From positions 1,798,001 through 1,862,000 of the forward strand of contig NZ_CP026948.1 of the NCBI RefSeq assembly GCF_003070865.1: a stretch of 64,000 bases of DNA. The letters run 5' to 3'. Below are positions 19,812-31,303 of the stretch, in pieces. This stretch comes from Corynebacterium liangguodongii (GTDB taxonomy: Bacteria; Actinomycetota; Actinomycetes; Mycobacteriales; Mycobacteriaceae). Below the pieces are notes generated by a model. The model had not been told where the DNA came from and ran no database searches. It saw only the letters and a program-made list of their open reading frames with translations. Each line of letters begins with the position of its first letter. Position 1 is the stretch's first letter. A program made the translations under genes and the position numbers.

Positions 19812-20657
19812 ATGCCCACACTCACCGTCGTTGGCAACTGCCAGGCCGAATCCTTGCGCCGACTGCTCTCTAGCGCCGGCGGGTTCGACTCGAGGCGCAT
19901 TGCCCCCGTCCACGAGCTCGAGCGCGAGGACATGGGGTGGCTGGGTGAGCTGCTTGCGGGAACCGACGTCCTCGTGGCCCAGCCGATCCGCGATCAGTAC
20001 CGCGGCCTGCCGGTGGGTACCTCGCAGCTCATCGCACAACTCCCGCGGGGCGCGGTGAGCGTGATCGTGCCCGTGCTGCGTTTCGACGCCCTCATGCCTT
20101 ACCAGGCGATCATCCGCGACCCGGAAGATCCCTCGCTCAACCCTCCCGTCGTGCCCTACCACGACCTGCGGCTGCTGGCGGCCGCAGCGCGTGGGCGCGA
20201 CGCCGCGCTTCGCCCCCGCCCCACCCCGGAGGCACTGCGGCGCGCCCGGGACTACTCCATCGAGCAGATCCGCTCCCGCGAGCGGCGCCACGGCACGGTT
20301 GTGGTCTCCGATTATCTGGAGACCTCGCCCGTGTGGCACACCGTCAACCACCCGGATAACGCGACGCTGAGCGTGGCTGCTGGGCGAGTGCTTGCCGCGC
20401 TGGGGATCGACGCAGACCCGGTCGCGCCGGACTACGAGATGCTCGGCGAGCTCGACGCTCCCGTCGATCCGGAGGCCGCCGCGGCCCTCGGGGTGAGCGT
20501 CACCGGGCGCGACCGCTGGTTCCGCCGCGGGGAGGGGCCGTTGGCGGGAGACGAGATCGTCCACGCCCAGTTGGATTTCTACCGCGCCCGCCCAGCGCTG
20601 GTTGCGCACGGCATGCAGCGCCACGCCGAGCGCCTGTCGATGCTCGGGTTGGCCTAG
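19812..20657 (+). CDS. WcbI-like polysaccharide biosynthesis protein
   Basis: A 281-residue protein beginning with the WcbI signature VVGNCQAESLRRLL (residues 6-19). It also has a downstream NHPDN His/Asp motif near residue 180. WcbI-type proteins belong to a family of putative capsule acetyltransferases. ATG at 19812 is leaderless-like (TAGATT 7 nt upstream). First gene of the rightward half of the divergent cluster; it may modify the glycan made by the six enzymes. Substrate unknown. Confidence 0.7.
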   Translation: MPTLTVVGNCQAESLRRLLSSAGGFDSRRIAPVHELEREDMGWLGELLAGTDVLVAQPIRDQYRGLPVGTSQLIAQLPRGAVSVIVPVLRFDALMPYQAIIRDPEDPSLNPPVVPYHDLRLLAAAARGRDAALRPRPTPEALRRARDYSIEQIRSRERRHGTVVVSDYLETSPVWHTVNHPDNATLSVAAGRVLAALGIDADPVAPDYEMLGELDAPVDPEAAAALGVSVTGRDRWFRRGEGPLAGDEIVHAQLDFYRARPALVAHGMQRHAERLSMLGLA

Positions 20658-20672
20658 GGCACGAGGGGCGAG

Positions 20673-21590
20673 ATGTCAAAGATGCACCACCTGATTGTCG
20701 GGCCCGCCGGTCACGGGGTGACCGCGTATGCCGAGCGCCTCGCCCGTGAGGTGGGGGCCGAGGTGATCCGCGAGGAGGAATATGGCGACTCAGCACTGCC
20801 GCCCGGCCCCATCCACGTCGCCTTTACCGACCACCTCTTTGGCTCCTCGCCGCGGGAGGCGCTCGAGGCACTGCTCGGGCGCGTGGGCACGCGGCCGCTT
20901 TCTGTCTCTTTCCACGACGTCCCGCAGCGCGCGGAGGGCGAGCGGCGCTTCGAGCGCCGCGCCGCCGCCTACGCTGCGCTGGCCGCGGCGGCGGAGCTCG
21001 CCGTGGTCAATTCCGAGCACGAGGCGCGCTTTTTTGCCGCCCGCGCGCCGGGGGCGGCCGTGCGGGTGATCCGGTTGCCGGTAGAGCCCATCGATTCCCC
21101 CTTCGACCCTGAGCCCGCGACCGTGGGCGTTGTCGGGTTTATCTACCCCGGCAAGGGCCACGAGGACCTCATCGAGGCGCTCGCGGGCACCGAGTACCGC
21201 CTCCGCTTCCTCGGCGGCGTATCTGCCGGCCATGAGCGGTGGGCGCGCTCGCTCGAACGGCACGCGGAGATCACCGGGTGGCTCTCGGATGACGAGCTCG
21301 CCCGCGAGATGGGGCGCATCGCGGTGCCCGTCTGCGCCCACCGGCACTACTCGGCCTCCGGCTCGCTCATGACCTGGCTGGGCGCGGGCCGGTGCGTGCT
21401 CGCCAGCGACTCGCCCTATACCCGCGAGATCGACGCCTGGATGCCCGGGCGCATATCGCTGGTCGAACCCGGCAGTTGGCGGGAGGCTGTGAGCACCTAC
21501 CGCCCGCGCCGTGTCGCCCCGCCCGTCCACGGCTGGGACGCCGTCGGCGCGATGTGGCAGAGGGAGTGGGCGGCATGTGGCCTGATGTAA
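20673..21590 (+). CDS. Glycosyltransferase, GT4-like
   Basis: A 305-residue GT-B-like protein. The N-terminal half has GPAGHGVTAYAERLA (9-23), a Gly-rich acceptor-side loop, and LAVVNSEHEARFF before the linker. The C-terminal half has VGFIYPGKGHEDLIEAL and LRFLGGVSAGHERWA, typical of GT4 nucleotide-sugar domains, then SASGSLMTWLGAGRCVLASD in place of the usual E-x7-E. It starts 15 nt after the WcbI-like gene, and its 3' end overlaps the next gene by 16 nt. Confidence 0.65.
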   Translation: MSKMHHLIVGPAGHGVTAYAERLAREVGAEVIREEEYGDSALPPGPIHVAFTDHLFGSSPREALEALLGRVGTRPLSVSFHDVPQRAEGERRFERRAAAYAALAAAAELAVVNSEHEARFFAARAPGAAVRVIRLPVEPIDSPFDPEPATVGVVGFIYPGKGHEDLIEALAGTEYRLRFLGGVSAGHERWARSLERHAEITGWLSDDELAREMGRIAVPVCAHRHYSASGSLMTWLGAGRCVLASDSPYTREIDAWMPGRISLVEPGSWREAVSTYRPRRVAPPVHGWDAVGAMWQREWAACGLM

Positions 21591-22723
21591 GCGTCATCAT
21601 CCCCTACTACGACAACCCCGCCGGGCTGCGGGAAGTCTTAAGCGCCCTGCGCGCGCAGGACTACCCGGGCCGGGTGGACATCGTCGTGGCGGACGATGGC
21701 TCCCCCACGCCAGCCTCGCGAGAGCCATCGCTCGCCGGTGCGCTTGCGGGGGTCACCGTGGTGCGCCAGGAGGACGAGGGGTTCCGCGCAGCCGCGGCGC
21801 GCAACCTCGGGGCCGCCGCCGGTTCTGGGGAGGTCTTCGCGTTTATCGACGGCGACACCGTCCCCACACCCGGTTACCTCACCGCCGCGGTGGCCCGCCT
21901 GAGGGATGACGACCACACCGTTGTGGTGGGCAGGCGGCTTGCCGGGGGCCGGTTCGCCGAGCCCGCGTGGCTGGCGGAGGGCTACGCGGCTACGGGGGAT
22001 CTCGCCCGGGCCGATTCGACGTCGTGGCGCTTGATCATCTCGGCGGTACTCACGGTCCCTGCGGGGTTCTTCCGCGAACTCGGTGGGTTTGACGAGGGCT
22101 TTCGTGGCTACGGCGGGGAGGACTGGGAGTTTGGGTGGAGGGCCTGGAACGCCGGCGCCCGGTTCGTCCGCGAGCCGGCCGCGCTCGCGATCCACCCGGA
22201 GCCGGATTTCGGGGCGCGCTTTGCGCCCGATGAGGGGGGCGTGAGGGAGCAAAGCGCGGTGAAAAACGCCGAGACGATCGCGCTGGCGGCGCGCATCACG
22301 CACCCCATCGCGAGGCCCGCCGGGGTGGTCTTCCCCACCGCGGACGTCGCCGTGAGCGTGCCTGAGTTCGACTCGCCCGGCGCGCGCGAGGCGGTGATCT
22401 CCTCTTGGCTGCGTATCGACGCCCACGTCTATACCCCTGGCCCCGTGCCCACGCTTTTTGTCGCCGACCCCCGGGTGAGCGAGGGCGCTCCCGGCGACGA
22501 GCGGATCCGCGTGGAGCTGGCCGGCCCGTGGTGCCTCAAAGAGGCCGAGGCCTTCTACCGGGCAGCGACGGATGCGTCCCTGGTGCTTGGGGACGCATCC
22601 ACGGTGACCTCCGCGCGCGCCCGTGCGCGCGGGGCGGCCCCGGCCGCAGCGACAGGCCCTGCGCTCGGCCTCAACGAGGCGCCGGGGCCGATCCGGCTCG
22701 AGCGCTTATTCGCCGGTTGGTGA
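21575..22723 (+). CDS. GT2-family glycosyltransferase
   Basis: A 382-residue GT-A enzyme. It starts with VSVIIPYYDNPAGLREVL, followed by VVADDGSP, the AARNLGAA segment, the metal-binding DGD near 93 and GGEDWEFGWRAW near 190, all classic for GT2 enzymes of the chondroitin-polymerase/galactosyltransferase type. A C-terminal region of about 150 residues has no motif I recognise. ATG at 21575 overlaps the previous gene by 16 nt. Last gene of the cluster, convergent with rpiB. Confidence 0.85.
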   Translation: MWPDVSVIIPYYDNPAGLREVLSALRAQDYPGRVDIVVADDGSPTPASREPSLAGALAGVTVVRQEDEGFRAAAARNLGAAAGSGEVFAFIDGDTVPTPGYLTAAVARLRDDDHTVVVGRRLAGGRFAEPAWLAEGYAATGDLARADSTSWRLIISAVLTVPAGFFRELGGFDEGFRGYGGEDWEFGWRAWNAGARFVREPAALAIHPEPDFGARFAPDEGGVREQSAVKNAETIALAARITHPIARPAGVVFPTADVAVSVPEFDSPGAREAVISSWLRIDAHVYTPGPVPTLFVADPRVSEGAPGDERIRVELAGPWCLKEAEAFYRAATDASLVLGDASTVTSARARARGAAPAAATGPALGLNEAPGPIRLERLFAGW

Positions 22724-22731
22724 GCCGCCAG

Positions 22732-22759
22732 CCCGCTTAGTACCCGCTTAGTACCCCGC

Positions 22760-22765
<6 letters not shown>
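22732..22765 (-). repeat. Triplicated stop-codon region at the 3' end of rpiB
   Basis: On the minus strand the rpiB stop TAA is followed by two more copies of TACTAAGCGGG. Plus-strand units are at 22732-22742, 22743-22753 and 22754-22765; the last has one extra C and contains the real stop. See findings for similar duplications at 41199-41222 and 45212-45231. Confidence 0.8.
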
Positions 22766-23233
<468 letters not shown>

Positions 23234-23360
23234 GGCCCCGATTCTATCGGAGCATGTAAGCCGTGTTCACTCCCCAGACCGGGCATTCCAACACTCATTT
23301 AGAAAACGCTGTTATGACGTAAAAGCCCGCCCCAATTTGCCACCGGCACTGCGCAGCAAT

Positions 23361-23379
23361 TAAGGTTAGGCTACGCTAA
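23361..23379 (+). promoter_or_regulatory. DtxR-type iron box upstream of the efeU remnant
   Basis: TAAGGTTAGGCTACGCTAA matches the 19-bp DtxR/IdeR consensus TTAGGTTAGSCTAACCTAA at 16 positions. DtxR with Fe2+ represses iron-uptake genes in corynebacteria. The box lies 61 nt before the start of the efeU fragment and would have controlled the lost operon. Confidence 0.7.
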
Positions 23380-23439
23380 TCCGGCGCCTTCTCCCGCGCA
23401 CAGCCCATGCTGGGTGCGGCCCGTCCTCAGGAGGGCCAC

Positions 23440-23621
23440 ATGTTTGTCGCCGCTGTCCTCGTCGGCTTGCGCGAAGGTCTCGAGGCCTCCCTCGTCATCG
23501 GGATCCTCTACGCCGCCGTCAACCGCAGAAGCGCCACCCAGGCGCGCACGACGGTGACGCTGGGCGTGGTCCGTGCCGCCTTGATCTGCACCACCCTCGG
23601 GGCGGTGCTGACCTTCGGCCG
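23440..23621 (+). pseudogene. efeU: efeU 5' fragment (ferrous iron permease, FTR1 family)
   Basis: The first 60 codons read MFVAAVLVGLREGLEASLVIG and continue to LGAVLTFG, the start of EfeU/FTR1 permeases with the REGLEA iron-binding motif in the first membrane span. RBS CAGGAGG precedes ATG at 23440. After codon 60 the homology ends; the frame continues to a stop at 23659-23661 with unrelated residues, because the DNA there belongs to efeB in another frame. A full EfeU has roughly 280 or more residues and seven spans. Confidence 0.8.
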
Positions 23622-23840
23622 TTCAACTTTGTTGACGGCGCCGCCGAGCAGGGGCGAATGAACGCTGGGGGGTTCTTTATAGCGTTCACCCGCACCCCGG
23701 ATCGCTTTGCCACCGTGCACCGCTCGATGGCGCACGACGACATGTTCGTCGAATACCTGAAAACGACGAATACGGGAACATTCCTCGTGCCGCCGAGGGT
23801 CGGCACGGAGGGCTACATCGGCCAGCCTCTCTTCGCTTAA
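23622..23840 (+). pseudogene. efeB: efeB 3' fragment (DyP-type peroxidase EfeB)
   Basis: In the frame ending at 23840 the codons from 23622 read FNFVDGAAEQGRMNAGGFF, then IAFTRTPDRF, and end in FLVPPRVGTEGYIGQPLF. This matches the C-terminus of EfeB/DyP peroxidases (YNFxDG..., AGLFFIAYxRDP, LFAxPPGV...GYWGQxLF). About 72 codons remain. It has no start or ribosome site of its own; an internal ATG at 23658 is only the Met of QGRMNAGG. The junction with efeU falls within about 23615-23625, so efeO and most of efeU and efeB were deleted. Confidence 0.8.
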
Positions 23841-23868
23841 GCTCCAGGGTGGCACCCCGGCGCCGGGG

Positions 23869-24201
23869 CTAGATCAGGCTCGGGTTCACGCCAAGGTTGG
23901 AGGAGCCGAAGTCACCTGCGGTGGGGCTGAAGTCGCCGAAAGAGGAACCAAGGTCTCCGACGGACGGGCTGATACCGGAGGATCCAAGGTTGCCAAACGA
24001 GGATCCCATGTCGCCGAAGGACGACCCAAGGTCACCAACCGAGGAGGTCGGGGCGATGTCGCCGATGCTCTCCGGGCCGATTTGGACGTTGATCGGAGGG
24101 AGTGCGGGAGCTGGTGGGAACAGGGGACCGTGGATCCATTCGAGGTAGAGGTCTTTGATAGGACCCTGGACGATTTCCTGAATCTGGAGGATCAGAGACA
24201 C
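23869..24201 (-). CDS. Small protein with Gly/Ser/Asp/Phe repeats, unknown function
   Basis: A 110-residue protein. Residues 1-25 are amphipathic (SLILQIQEIVQGPIKDLYLEW), followed by a Pro-rich hinge GPLFPPAPALPP. The second half repeats S-x-GDLGSSFGD-like units five or six times. GTG at 24201 follows AAGAAAGG; TATTCT at 24243-24248 is a possible -10 box. No classical signal peptide or membrane span is visible. DNA around it is less G+C-rich than its surroundings. Its size and amphipathic start recall corynebacterial envelope proteins, but I see no homology to PorA or PorH. Confidence 0.6.
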   Translation of the reverse strand: MSLILQIQEIVQGPIKDLYLEWIHGPLFPPAPALPPINVQIGPESIGDIAPTSSVGDLGSSFGDMGSSFGNLGSSGISPSVGDLGSSFGDFSPTAGDFGSSNLGVNPSLI

Positions 24202-24359
24202 GATGCGGCCTTTCTTCCGATAGATGCAACTTTTCGCATCAAAGAATAGCACTTATTTAGGAGTACTAAAAGGGCCTCGCCACATCGATCCGGGAAAAAT
24301 CACGGGTGACTACGCAACCGAGATGCCGCCTGCCGTCCATCCCCCTTCGCCATTGCCCG

Positions 24360-24974
24360 CTACACTTGTGGGGCCTCAGTACGAGAGCGTTTGAGCTCGA
24401 AAAAATAGGGATAGGCAGCAAGGCGAACAGCGGCGTCGAAAAGCTCACCAGCCTCCTCCCCTTCCGGCACGCGAGTGATCACGGGGCCGAAAAACGCGGT
24501 GTCGCCGAGCTTGATCACCGGGGTGCCCACGTCATCGCCGACGGCCTCGATGGCGGAGGCATGGTAACCACGCAGCGCGTCGTCGGCCTCGGTGCTCTCT
24601 GCGACCTCGGCGAGGGAGACCGGCAGCCCGATCTCGTCGAGCGCGGCCGAGATGAGCTCGCCGTAGGCTCCGTGGCCGGTCTTGGCGCCGTTGCCCTCGG
24701 TATGGATCTTCGTGCCCAAGGCGTCGTAGTACTCGCCGACCTTTTCGGGGTAGTCCTGCTTGATCGCGGCGGCAACGCGGGCGGGGCCCCAGGCCGCCTC
24801 CATGCCCGCGAGGTAGTCGGCGGGGAGGTCTCGGCCGTCGTTAAGCACGGCGAGCGACATGGGCACCCACTCGACCTGGATCTCGCGCACTTTCTCAACT
24901 TCCTTGATCCAGCGGGAGGTCTGCCAGCAAAACGGGCACACCGAGTCAAACCAAAACGTCACTGTATGTGTCAT
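24360..24974 (-). CDS. DsbA-family protein (possible mycothiol-dependent oxidoreductase)
   Basis: A 204-residue cytoplasmic thioredoxin-fold protein of the DsbA/FrnE type. The CPFC motif is at residues 13-16 (FDSVCPFCW), a helical insertion follows, and GTPVIKLGDTAFFGPV near the C-terminus has the cis-Pro region. Relatives in actinobacteria act as mycothiol-dependent reductases. ATG at 24974 is leaderless-like (TAGAGT 7 nt upstream). It is divergent from pepN with 46 bp between starts, the same arrangement as in C. glutamicum. Confidence 0.85.
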   Translation of the reverse strand: MTHTVTFWFDSVCPFCWQTSRWIKEVEKVREIQVEWVPMSLAVLNDGRDLPADYLAGMEAAWGPARVAAAIKQDYPEKVGEYYDALGTKIHTEGNGAKTGHGAYGELISAALDEIGLPVSLAEVAESTEADDALRGYHASAIEAVGDDVGTPVIKLGDTAFFGPVITRVPEGEEAGELFDAAVRLAAYPYFFELKRSRTEAPQV

Positions 24975-25020
24975 GTCCCCCACTCTAGCGCCGTCTGGGA
25001 GGCGGGTAGCCTGGCAAGTT

Positions 25021-27401
<2,381 letters not shown>

Positions 27402-27405
<4 letters not shown>

Positions 27406-28538
27406 AGCTTCTCTAGGGCCTGGGCGAGGTCGGCGAGTAAGTCGGCCTCGTCTTCGATGCCCACCGAGATGCGCACGAGCTCGCGCGGCACGGCCAGCGC
27501 CGATCCCTCGACGGCCAGGTGCGTCATCGTGGCGGGGTGCTCGATGAGACTCTCCACGCCGCCAAGCGATTCGGCCAGGCAGAACAGCTTCGTGGAACGG
27601 CAGAAGGTCTTCGCCTGGTCCTCGGTATCGAACGCGACCGAGACCATCGCGCCGAAGCGCCTCATCTGGGCCTTGGCCACCTCGTGGCCGGGGTGCGTGC
27701 TCAGGCCCGGGTAGTAGACACGGGCGACGTGGTCTTTGCCCTCGAGGAATCTCGCCACGGCCTCGGCGTTGTCGCAGTGGCGCTCCAAACGCACCGCCAG
27801 GGTCTTGAGCCCGCGGGCGGTGAGGTAGGTGTCAAAAGGCGAGGGGATCGCCCCGACCCAGCCGAAGAAGAACCGCAGCTCCTCTTCCAGCTCTGCACCA
27901 CGCGCGCACACGACTCCTCCGACGACATCGGAGTGCCCGCCGATGTACTTCGTCGTCGAGTGCACCACGACATCAGCGCCAAGGCCGAGCGGCTTTTGCA
28001 GGTAGGGGGAGGCGAACGTGTTGTCCACCACGAGGGTCGCTTCGCCCTTGATCCGGGCGATCGCCTGGATATCCGCGATGGCGAGCAGCGGGTTGGTCGG
28101 CGTTTCTACCCAGATCACCTTCGTGTTGTCCCCGATGGCGGCGGCCACCGCGTCGACGTCAGTCATGTCGACGACCGTGTTGCTCACCCCCCAGTGGGTA
28201 AACACCTGCTGAATGAGGCGGTAGGTGCCCCCGTAGGCGTCGTTGCCGATGACGATGTGGTCGCCGGGCTTGAGCAACACGCGCAAGGCGGCATCGACCG
28301 CGGCCATCCCGGAGGAAAACGCCACGGCGTATTCCGCCCCCTCGAGCGATGCGACCGTCTTCTCCAGCGCCGTGATCGTCGGGTTGCCCACCCGGGTGTA
28401 CTCGTAGCCGTTCCGCGTCACCGCGAGATCGTCCTGCGCGAAGGTCGTCGAGGCGTAGATCGGGGTGTTGATCGGGCCGTAGAGGCTATCGGGCTCATAG
28501 CCGGCGTGGATGGCATCGGTGGAGAAACCGGAGGGCAC
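27402..28538 (-). CDS. metB: Cystathionine gamma-synthase
   Basis: PLP enzyme of the transsulfuration branch of methionine synthesis: O-acetyl- or O-succinylhomoserine plus cysteine gives cystathionine. The 378-residue protein has the YEYTRVGNPT motif (about 45-54), the PLP lysine K197 in STTKYIGGHSD, and the C-terminal LAESLGGVESLIEHPATMTH. Cystathionine gamma-lyase is close in sequence, but length and context fit MetB. GTG at 28538 follows GAGGAAAGG. Convergent with pepN. Confidence 0.88.
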
Positions 28539-28635
28539 AGTCTATTCCTTTCCTCAGGCGCTGGGTGCTTTTCGCACCATTCTAGACCAAGCGGTTCATT
28601 TTCCCGCAATATTATGCACGTACAATGCGGGGGAT

Positions 28636-29622
28636 ATGTTGTATGCCCTTTCTTCCCCGTCTGATCACTTTGTTGCGGCCGCCGGGCCGCTCGACGCCCT
28701 CTCCAGCTGGTGGAACACCCCGGAGGTGAGGGAGAACCTCCTCGTCAGACCGATCATGGTGGTACTCATCATCACCATTGCCGTCGCCGTGCACTTCGTT
28801 GCCTCCCGGCTCATCGGACGCGCCGCGACCCGCAGCATCAACCACCCCGGTGGAACGCTTGGCCTGCGCCGCGTGGCCACGCGCAAAGACAGCCCGCAGG
28901 CGCGGGCGCAGGAGGCGCGCAGGCAGGCCCGCATCCGCACCCTCTCCAACGTCGGCCGCTCCGCCGCCGCGGTGGTGATCTGGTCGTGGGCCGCGCTGTG
29001 GATTCTCGACGAGCTCGGCGTCAACGTCGCCCCGCTCATCGCCTCCGCCGGCATCGTCGGCGTCGCCCTCGGCTTCGGCGCCCAGGCCCTCGTCCGAGAC
29101 TTCATCTCCGGCATCTTCATGCTCATTGAAAACCAGTACGGCGTCGGCGACACGATCTCGGTCAACGGGGTCGAGGGCACGGTGGAGGACATGTCCCTTC
29201 GCGTGACCACGCTCCGCGACATCGATGGGGTGCTGTGGTACATCCGCAACGGCGACATCAGCCAGGTGGGCAACGAATCCGACACCTACTCGGTGGCCCG
29301 CCTCGAGGTCCCGGTCTCCCTCGCCGCCGACCCGAAGCGCGCCGCCGAGGTCATCTCCACCTCCGCGCAGCGCGCTGCCGCCGACCCCGCCATCGCGGAG
29401 AGCGTGATCTCGGAGCCGGTTGTGCTGGGGGTAAGCACGTTCGCTACCGACCACATGACCTACCGGGTTACGCTAAGGACCATGCCCGGCGAGCAGTGGG
29501 GCGTGGCCCGGTTCATGTACGAAGACATCCTCAAGGCTCTCCAGGACGCCGGCATCACCCTCCCGGGCACCCAGCCGCTCTTGATCACAAACAAGCTTCA
29601 GACCCCGCCGTCGACCACATAG
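28636..29622 (+). CDS. mscS: Mechanosensitive ion channel, MscS family
   Basis: A 328-residue membrane protein: three spans (about 38-58, 110-130, 140-165), then the pore helix GIVGVALGFGAQALVRDFISGIFMLIE, split here at about 143-168, and the MscS beta domain (GDTISVNGVEGTVEDM). It probably protects against osmotic downshift; the corynebacterial relative also exports glutamate. ATG at 28636 has TACAAT 9 nt upstream, suggesting a leaderless transcript. A longer frame upstream overlaps the metB promoter and is unlikely. Confidence 0.9.
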   Translation: MLYALSSPSDHFVAAAGPLDALSSWWNTPEVRENLLVRPIMVVLIITIAVAVHFVASRLIGRAATRSINHPGGTLGLRRVATRKDSPQARAQEARRQARIRTLSNVGRSAAAVVIWSWAALWILDELGVNVAPLIASAGIVGVALGFGAQALVRDFISGIFMLIENQYGVGDTISVNGVEGTVEDMSLRVTTLRDIDGVLWYIRNGDISQVGNESDTYSVARLEVPVSLAADPKRAAEVISTSAQRAAADPAIAESVISEPVVLGVSTFATDHMTYRVTLRTMPGEQWGVARFMYEDILKALQDAGITLPGTQPLLITNKLQTPPSTT

Positions 29623-29644
29623 ACCCACCCGAAGGAGCCCCGCG

Positions 29645-30049
29645 TTGGACATCTCCCGCCCAGGCCAGGAAAGCAGCGAGACCCTCTTTAGAGCCCTCGG
29701 TGAGGACTTCTTCGCCAGGCTCGTCCACGGTTTCTACGAACAGGTCAAGGGCGACGACCTCATCGGACCGATGTACCCGGAGGACGACCTCGCAGGCGCC
29801 GAGGACCGCCTGCGCTGGTTCTTGGTCCAATACTGGGGCGGCCCCCACACGTTCAACGAGCGCCGTGGCAGGCCCATGCTGCGCAAGCGCCACCTGCCGT
29901 ATGCCATCGGCGAGGCCGAGGCCGAGCGCTGGCTCGCCCTCATGGGCCGCTCCCTCGATCAGTTCGACCAGGCCGAGCTCTCGGCCGCGCAGCGCGAACT
30001 GTTGTTCAACCACATGCAGCGCGTGGCCTACATGATGATCAATACCTAA
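29645..30049 (+). CDS. glbO: Group II truncated haemoglobin
   Basis: A 134-residue 2/2 haemoglobin. It shows the GFYEQV helix-B segment with Tyr31, RWFLVQYWGGP in the middle, and RKRHLPYAIG with likely proximal His83. Such GlbO proteins bind oxygen and may detoxify reactive oxygen or nitrogen. The start is TTG at 29645 after AAGGAG. It follows mscS closely and may be cotranscribed. Confidence 0.92.
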   Translation: MDISRPGQESSETLFRALGEDFFARLVHGFYEQVKGDDLIGPMYPEDDLAGAEDRLRWFLVQYWGGPHTFNERRGRPMLRKRHLPYAIGEAEAERWLALMGRSLDQFDQAELSAAQRELLFNHMQRVAYMMINT

Positions 30050-30097
30050 CACCCCATTTTCACGTTTTTTCTCCGCCTCGTTGCCTACGATGTGGCT

Positions 30098-31303
30098 ATG
30101 CCCACCGTATCTCGCGTTCCCGCACCCCACGTCAGAGAAGGCGTCGCCACGCTACTTGCCGCAGGGGAGGTGACCGCGCCCTGCGCCGTCGTTGATACTT
30201 CCGCGTTCGACCACAACGCCCGCCGCATGGCCGAGCGAGCAGCCGGGCTGCCCATCCGCGTCGCATCGAAATCCCTCCGCAGCGTCGCCGCGCTGCACCG
30301 CGCGCTCGAGCACGAGGGGTATCGCGGCATCCTCTCCTATAGCGTGCCGGAGGCCATCTACCTGGCTCGGGAAGGGTTCACCGACATCGTGGTGGCCTAC
30401 CCCAGCGTGAACGCCCCCGCCATCAAAGAGCTGGCCGGCAGCGAGGCCCTGCGCCGCGCGATCACGCTCATGGTCGATTGCGCAGAGCACCTCGATCTCA
30501 TCGAGCGCGCAGCCTCCGGGGCCGGGCCGGTGCGCGTGGCTATCGACATCGACTGCTCGCTGCGGTTGCCCGGGGTGGTCATCGGGCCGCGGCGCTCCCC
30601 CATTCACACCCCGGAGGCAGCCGGCGACCTCGCCCGCGACATCGCGCGGCGCGGCACCCTGCGCCTCGTCGGCGCGATGGGGTATGAGGGCCAGGTCGCC
30701 TCGGTGGGCGACGCGGAAGGCGGGCCCAAGGGCGCGGCCATGCGCCTCATGCGCCACACGTCGATGTCCCAGCTCGTGCCCCGACGAGCGGAGTGCGTCG
30801 CGGCGATCCGCGAGATCAGCGACCTCGAATTCGTCAACGGAGGGGGCACAGGTTCGCTGGGGATAAGCGCGCTCGATTCCTCGCTCACCGAGCTCGCCGC
30901 GGGCTCCGGGTTCTACACCCCGGCGATCTTCGACCACTTCAGCGACGTCAACCACCTCGCCGCGGCGTTCTTCGTCTGCCAGGTCTCCCGGCTGCCGGAT
31001 CGCGGCTGGGCCACCGTCAACTCCGGCGGGTGGATCGCCTCCGGCCCGCCCGCGCCCGACCGAGCCCCCGTGCCCTGCTACCCGGCCGGGCTGTCCTACT
31101 CCCCCACCGAGGGCGCCGGGGAGGTCCAGACCCCGCTGCGGGGGCGGGGCACGCGGGGCCTCCGCGTCGGCGACCCGGTGTGGTTCCGCCACGCCAAGGC
31201 CGGGGAGATGACGGAGCACGTTGCAAGCATCGTCACGGTCGCGCCAGATGGCTCGCACGAGCAATGGGATACCTACCGAGGGAAAGGATGGACGCTGCGA
31301 TGA
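30098..31303 (+). CDS. PLP-dependent amino acid racemase/aldolase-like protein (fold type III)
   Basis: A 401-residue protein of the alanine-racemase-fold group that includes D-threonine aldolase and D-serine dehydratase. The PLP Lys is probably K58 in RVASKSLRS. Later segments include VRVAIDIDCSLRLPG, FVNGGGTGSL and the beta-domain stretch VSRLPDRGWATVNSGG. The true substrate is unknown. ATG at 30098 has TACGAT 6 nt upstream; a GTG two codons earlier is possible. It overlaps the next gene as ATGA (31300-31303), so the two likely act together. Confidence 0.75.
   Translation: MPTVSRVPAPHVREGVATLLAAGEVTAPCAVVDTSAFDHNARRMAERAAGLPIRVASKSLRSVAALHRALEHEGYRGILSYSVPEAIYLAREGFTDIVVAYPSVNAPAIKELAGSEALRRAITLMVDCAEHLDLIERAASGAGPVRVAIDIDCSLRLPGVVIGPRRSPIHTPEAAGDLARDIARRGTLRLVGAMGYEGQVASVGDAEGGPKGAAMRLMRHTSMSQLVPRRAECVAAIREISDLEFVNGGGTGSLGISALDSSLTELAAGSGFYTPAIFDHFSDVNHLAAAFFVCQVSRLPDRGWATVNSGGWIASGPPAPDRAPVPCYPAGLSYSPTEGAGEVQTPLRGRGTRGLRVGDPVWFRHAKAGEMTEHVASIVTVAPDGSHEQWDTYRGKGWTLR

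Noticed and set aside
30092..30097. GTG two codons before the ATG of the PLP enzyme as the start
   Set aside because: The -10 box TACGAT ends directly at 30091, so an RNA starting at ATG 30098 is more likely.
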